From contig CAISOI010000515.1 in NCBI GenBank assembly GCA_903886985.1, forward strand, positions 1 to 6,794: 6,794 bases of DNA, read 5' to 3'. Positions 6,299 through 6,794 of the stretch are shown here, piece after piece. Position 1 is the first letter of the stretch. Each line of letters opens with the position of its first letter. The stretch is from an uncultured Chthonomonas sp. GTDB lineage: Bacteria; Armatimonadota; Chthonomonadetes; Chthonomonadales; CAJBBX01. Under the pieces are notes generated by a model that saw only the letters and a list, made by a program, of their open reading frames with translations, did not search any database and was not told the origin of the DNA. The translations under genes and the position numbers were made by a program.

Positions 6299-6494
6299 TG
6301 TATTCTCCAGGGTAGATCATCTCTACTGTCATGGTCTGATTTGGTACACAAAACAATACGCACCTGAAACTCAGCCACTCTTCAGAATGGCGTTTTCAAG
6401 GTGCGTTGGTTTGGGTTCTACATGAGAACCAGAAAATTAAGAATTGGTCAAAGAAAGTTGAATTGCAATATCATCAGGCTTCGTGCCAGATCTT
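6299..6494 (-). promoter_or_regulatory. Long structured 5' leader of the larE operon; candidate cis-regulatory RNA
   Basis: If transcription starts about 7 nt past the -10 box at 6501-6506, the leader is about 196 nt. Three hairpins can be drawn on the - strand, in order of transcription. H1 at 6430-6414 is GGUUCU/AGAACC, a perfect 6-bp stem with 5-nt loop. H2 at 6406-6358 is a long two-part hairpin. H3 at 6326-6312 is GUAGA/UCUAC with 5-nt loop, ending just before the Shine-Dalgarno GGAGAA. No ORF with a ribosome-binding site is visible in the leader. I recognise no known riboswitch class, including the NiCo type, though I could not run a covariance search. Possible roles are attenuation at H2 or control of ribosome access near H3. 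Confidence 0.5.
6347..6406 (-). terminator. Hairpin H2 with U-rich tail in the larE leader; possible attenuator
   Basis: On the - strand the outer stem pairs 6406-6394 (ACGCACCUUGAAA) with 6369-6358 (UUUCAGGUGCGU): 12 bp with one bulged U. An asymmetric internal loop (AC against UGAG) leads to a 7-bp inner stem GCCAUUC/GAGUGGC closed by a UGAA tetraloop (6384-6381). The tail AUUGUUUUGUG (6357-6347) has 7 U in 11, so transcription may stop here before larE. The inner stem has a U-G pair on this strand that would be a C-A mismatch on the + strand, which favours a - strand RNA. It could also be a terminator for an upstream - strand transcript, but no gene is seen there. Confidence 0.5.
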
Positions 6495-6500
6495 AAATGC

Positions 6501-6529
6501 ATTATATTCCTAAAGGATGATTTGTGCAA
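6501..6529 (-). promoter_or_regulatory. Sigma70-type promoter of the larE-larB-dinB operon
   Basis: On the - strand, TTGCAC (6529-6524) and a perfect TATAAT (6506-6501) are separated by 17 bp. The expected start of transcription is near 6494. It is the only strong - strand promoter seen upstream of larE in the divergent gap. Confidence 0.75.
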
Positions 6530-6580
6530 GATTTTGTTTCACCAAAACAGCTAATTTGTGCGTTCTCACTGGCGATATGA

Positions 6581-6592
6581 GATTTTTAGTTG
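6581..6592 (+). repeat. 12-bp direct repeat, copy 1
   Basis: GATTTTTAGTTG occurs here and again, identically, at 6626-6637, 45 bp downstream. This copy forms the left half of the palindrome at 6584-6601. Confidence 0.7.
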
Positions 6593-6601
6593 AGACTAAA
6601 A
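6584..6601. promoter_or_regulatory. 18-bp palindrome between divergent promoters; candidate operator
   Basis: TTTTAGT (6584-6590), spacer TGAG, then ACTAAAA (6595-6601) form perfect 7-bp arms. The site lies 18 bp upstream of the + strand -35 box (6619) and 55 bp from the - strand -35 (6529). A half-site repeat falls inside the + strand promoter. It does not resemble Fur, PerR or NikR boxes as I know them; the binding protein is unknown. Confidence 0.45.
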
Positions 6602-6618
6602 TTATTTCAACTTTTCGC

Positions 6619-6648
6619 TTGTCATGATTTTTAGTTGTTGGGTATAAT
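6619..6648 (+). promoter_or_regulatory. Sigma70-type promoter of the gene starting at 6700
   Basis: TTGTCA (6619-6624) and a perfect TATAAT (6643-6648) are 18 bp apart. Transcription would start near 6655, giving a leader of about 45 nt before ATG 6700. Confidence 0.75.
6626..6637 (+). repeat. 12-bp direct repeat, copy 2, inside the promoter spacer
   Basis: An identical copy of GATTTTTAGTTG (6581-6592) lies between the -35 and -10 boxes of the promoter at 6619-6648. A protein bound here would block RNA polymerase, so it is a plausible repressor half-site. Confidence 0.6.
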
Positions 6649-6699
6649 TATCTATATGTCTGGCCACAATTCCGTGCTTGCTCATTATAAGGTAGAAAT

Positions 6700-6794
6700 A
6701 TGCCGCTAAAAGAGATCAACATCCGAGTACCGGCAACCTGCCGGCCAAAAGGTGCAAAGGACTATGAAAAGTCTGAGCTTTCGGAGAGTATTGA
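6700..6794 (+). CDS. 5' end of an unrecognised protein-coding gene (partial, runs off the window)
   Basis: An open frame starts at ATG 6700 and continues to the last base of the window (31 complete codons). It begins MPLKEINIRVPATCRPKGAK and is rich in charged residues. There is no signal peptide or membrane segment in the visible part, so a cytoplasmic protein is likely. Support for a real gene is good: AAGGT at 6689-6693 is a well-spaced Shine-Dalgarno, and a strong promoter lies at 6619-6648. The fragment is too short to assign a family. It is transcribed divergently from the larE operon and could share control through the palindrome between them. Whether it belongs to nickel-pincer metabolism cannot be judged. 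Confidence 0.7.
   Translation, partial: MPLKEINIRVPATCRPKGAKDYEKSELSESI

Noticed and set aside
6255..6332. 25-codon - strand ORF (MTVEMIYPGEYNDYG...) starting in the larE leader and overlapping larE out of frame.
   Set aside because: No Shine-Dalgarno precedes its ATG, and it contains the larE ribosome-binding site by chance; kept only as a remote leader-peptide option.
6417..6424. AUG-UAG start-stop pair in the loop of the first larE leader hairpin.
   Set aside because: No ribosome-binding site in front; expected by chance in a leader of this length.
5969..6425. Two + strand ORFs of 132 and 145 codons opposite larE.
   Set aside because: They lie antisense to a gene with strong family motifs, have biased Cys/Ser/His composition typical of shadow frames, and match no recognisable protein.

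Overview
The window reads as chromosomal DNA of a diderm (outer-membrane) bacterium with moderate G+C. The diderm call rests on the gene at 1393-3318, which encodes a signal peptide, a long beta-rich region and a C-terminal Phe-ending beta-signal typical of outer-membrane barrels. Promoters and Shine-Dalgarno sites look conventional. Phylum cannot be fixed from the sequence; Armatimonadota-like bacteria are a weak guess only. I see no mobile element, CRISPR array, tRNA or rRNA.

Left part (1-3373, + strand): a SorC/CggR-type effector-binding transcriptional regulator (207-1331) is preceded by three related 14-bp repeats that look like its own operator. The large putative outer-membrane beta-barrel protein follows 61 nt later with no terminator between them, so the two may be co-transcribed. 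A GC-rich hairpin at 3341-3364 closes this unit. A compact cofactor-dependent phosphoglycerate mutase (gpmA) then starts at a TTG codon, 3445, chosen by its Shine-Dalgarno site. It ends at a textbook terminator (4091-4124) whose T-tract runs into the 3' end of the convergent operon.

Right part (4117-6529, - strand): larE, larB and a DinB-family gene form a tight operon (3-nt gap, then 8-nt overlap). LarB and LarE make the organic part of the nickel-pincer nucleotide cofactor from nicotinic acid adenine dinucleotide: LarB carboxylates and hydrolyses it, and LarE thiolates the product. LarC (nickel insertion) and a LarA-type racemase or epimerase are not in the window. The operon has a strong sigma70-type promoter (6501-6529) and a leader of about 196 nt with three hairpins. 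The central one is long, has a U-rich tail and folds better on the larE strand than on its complement.

Right edge (6530-6794): a divergent promoter (TTGTCA-18-TATAAT) drives the start of an unrecognised gene at 6700. An 18-bp palindrome and a repeated 12-mer between the two promoters look like a binding site for an unknown regulator. The most interesting parts of the window are the structured larE leader, the divergent control region, the triple operator in front of the SorC-type gene, and the DinB-family partner coupled to nickel-pincer genes.
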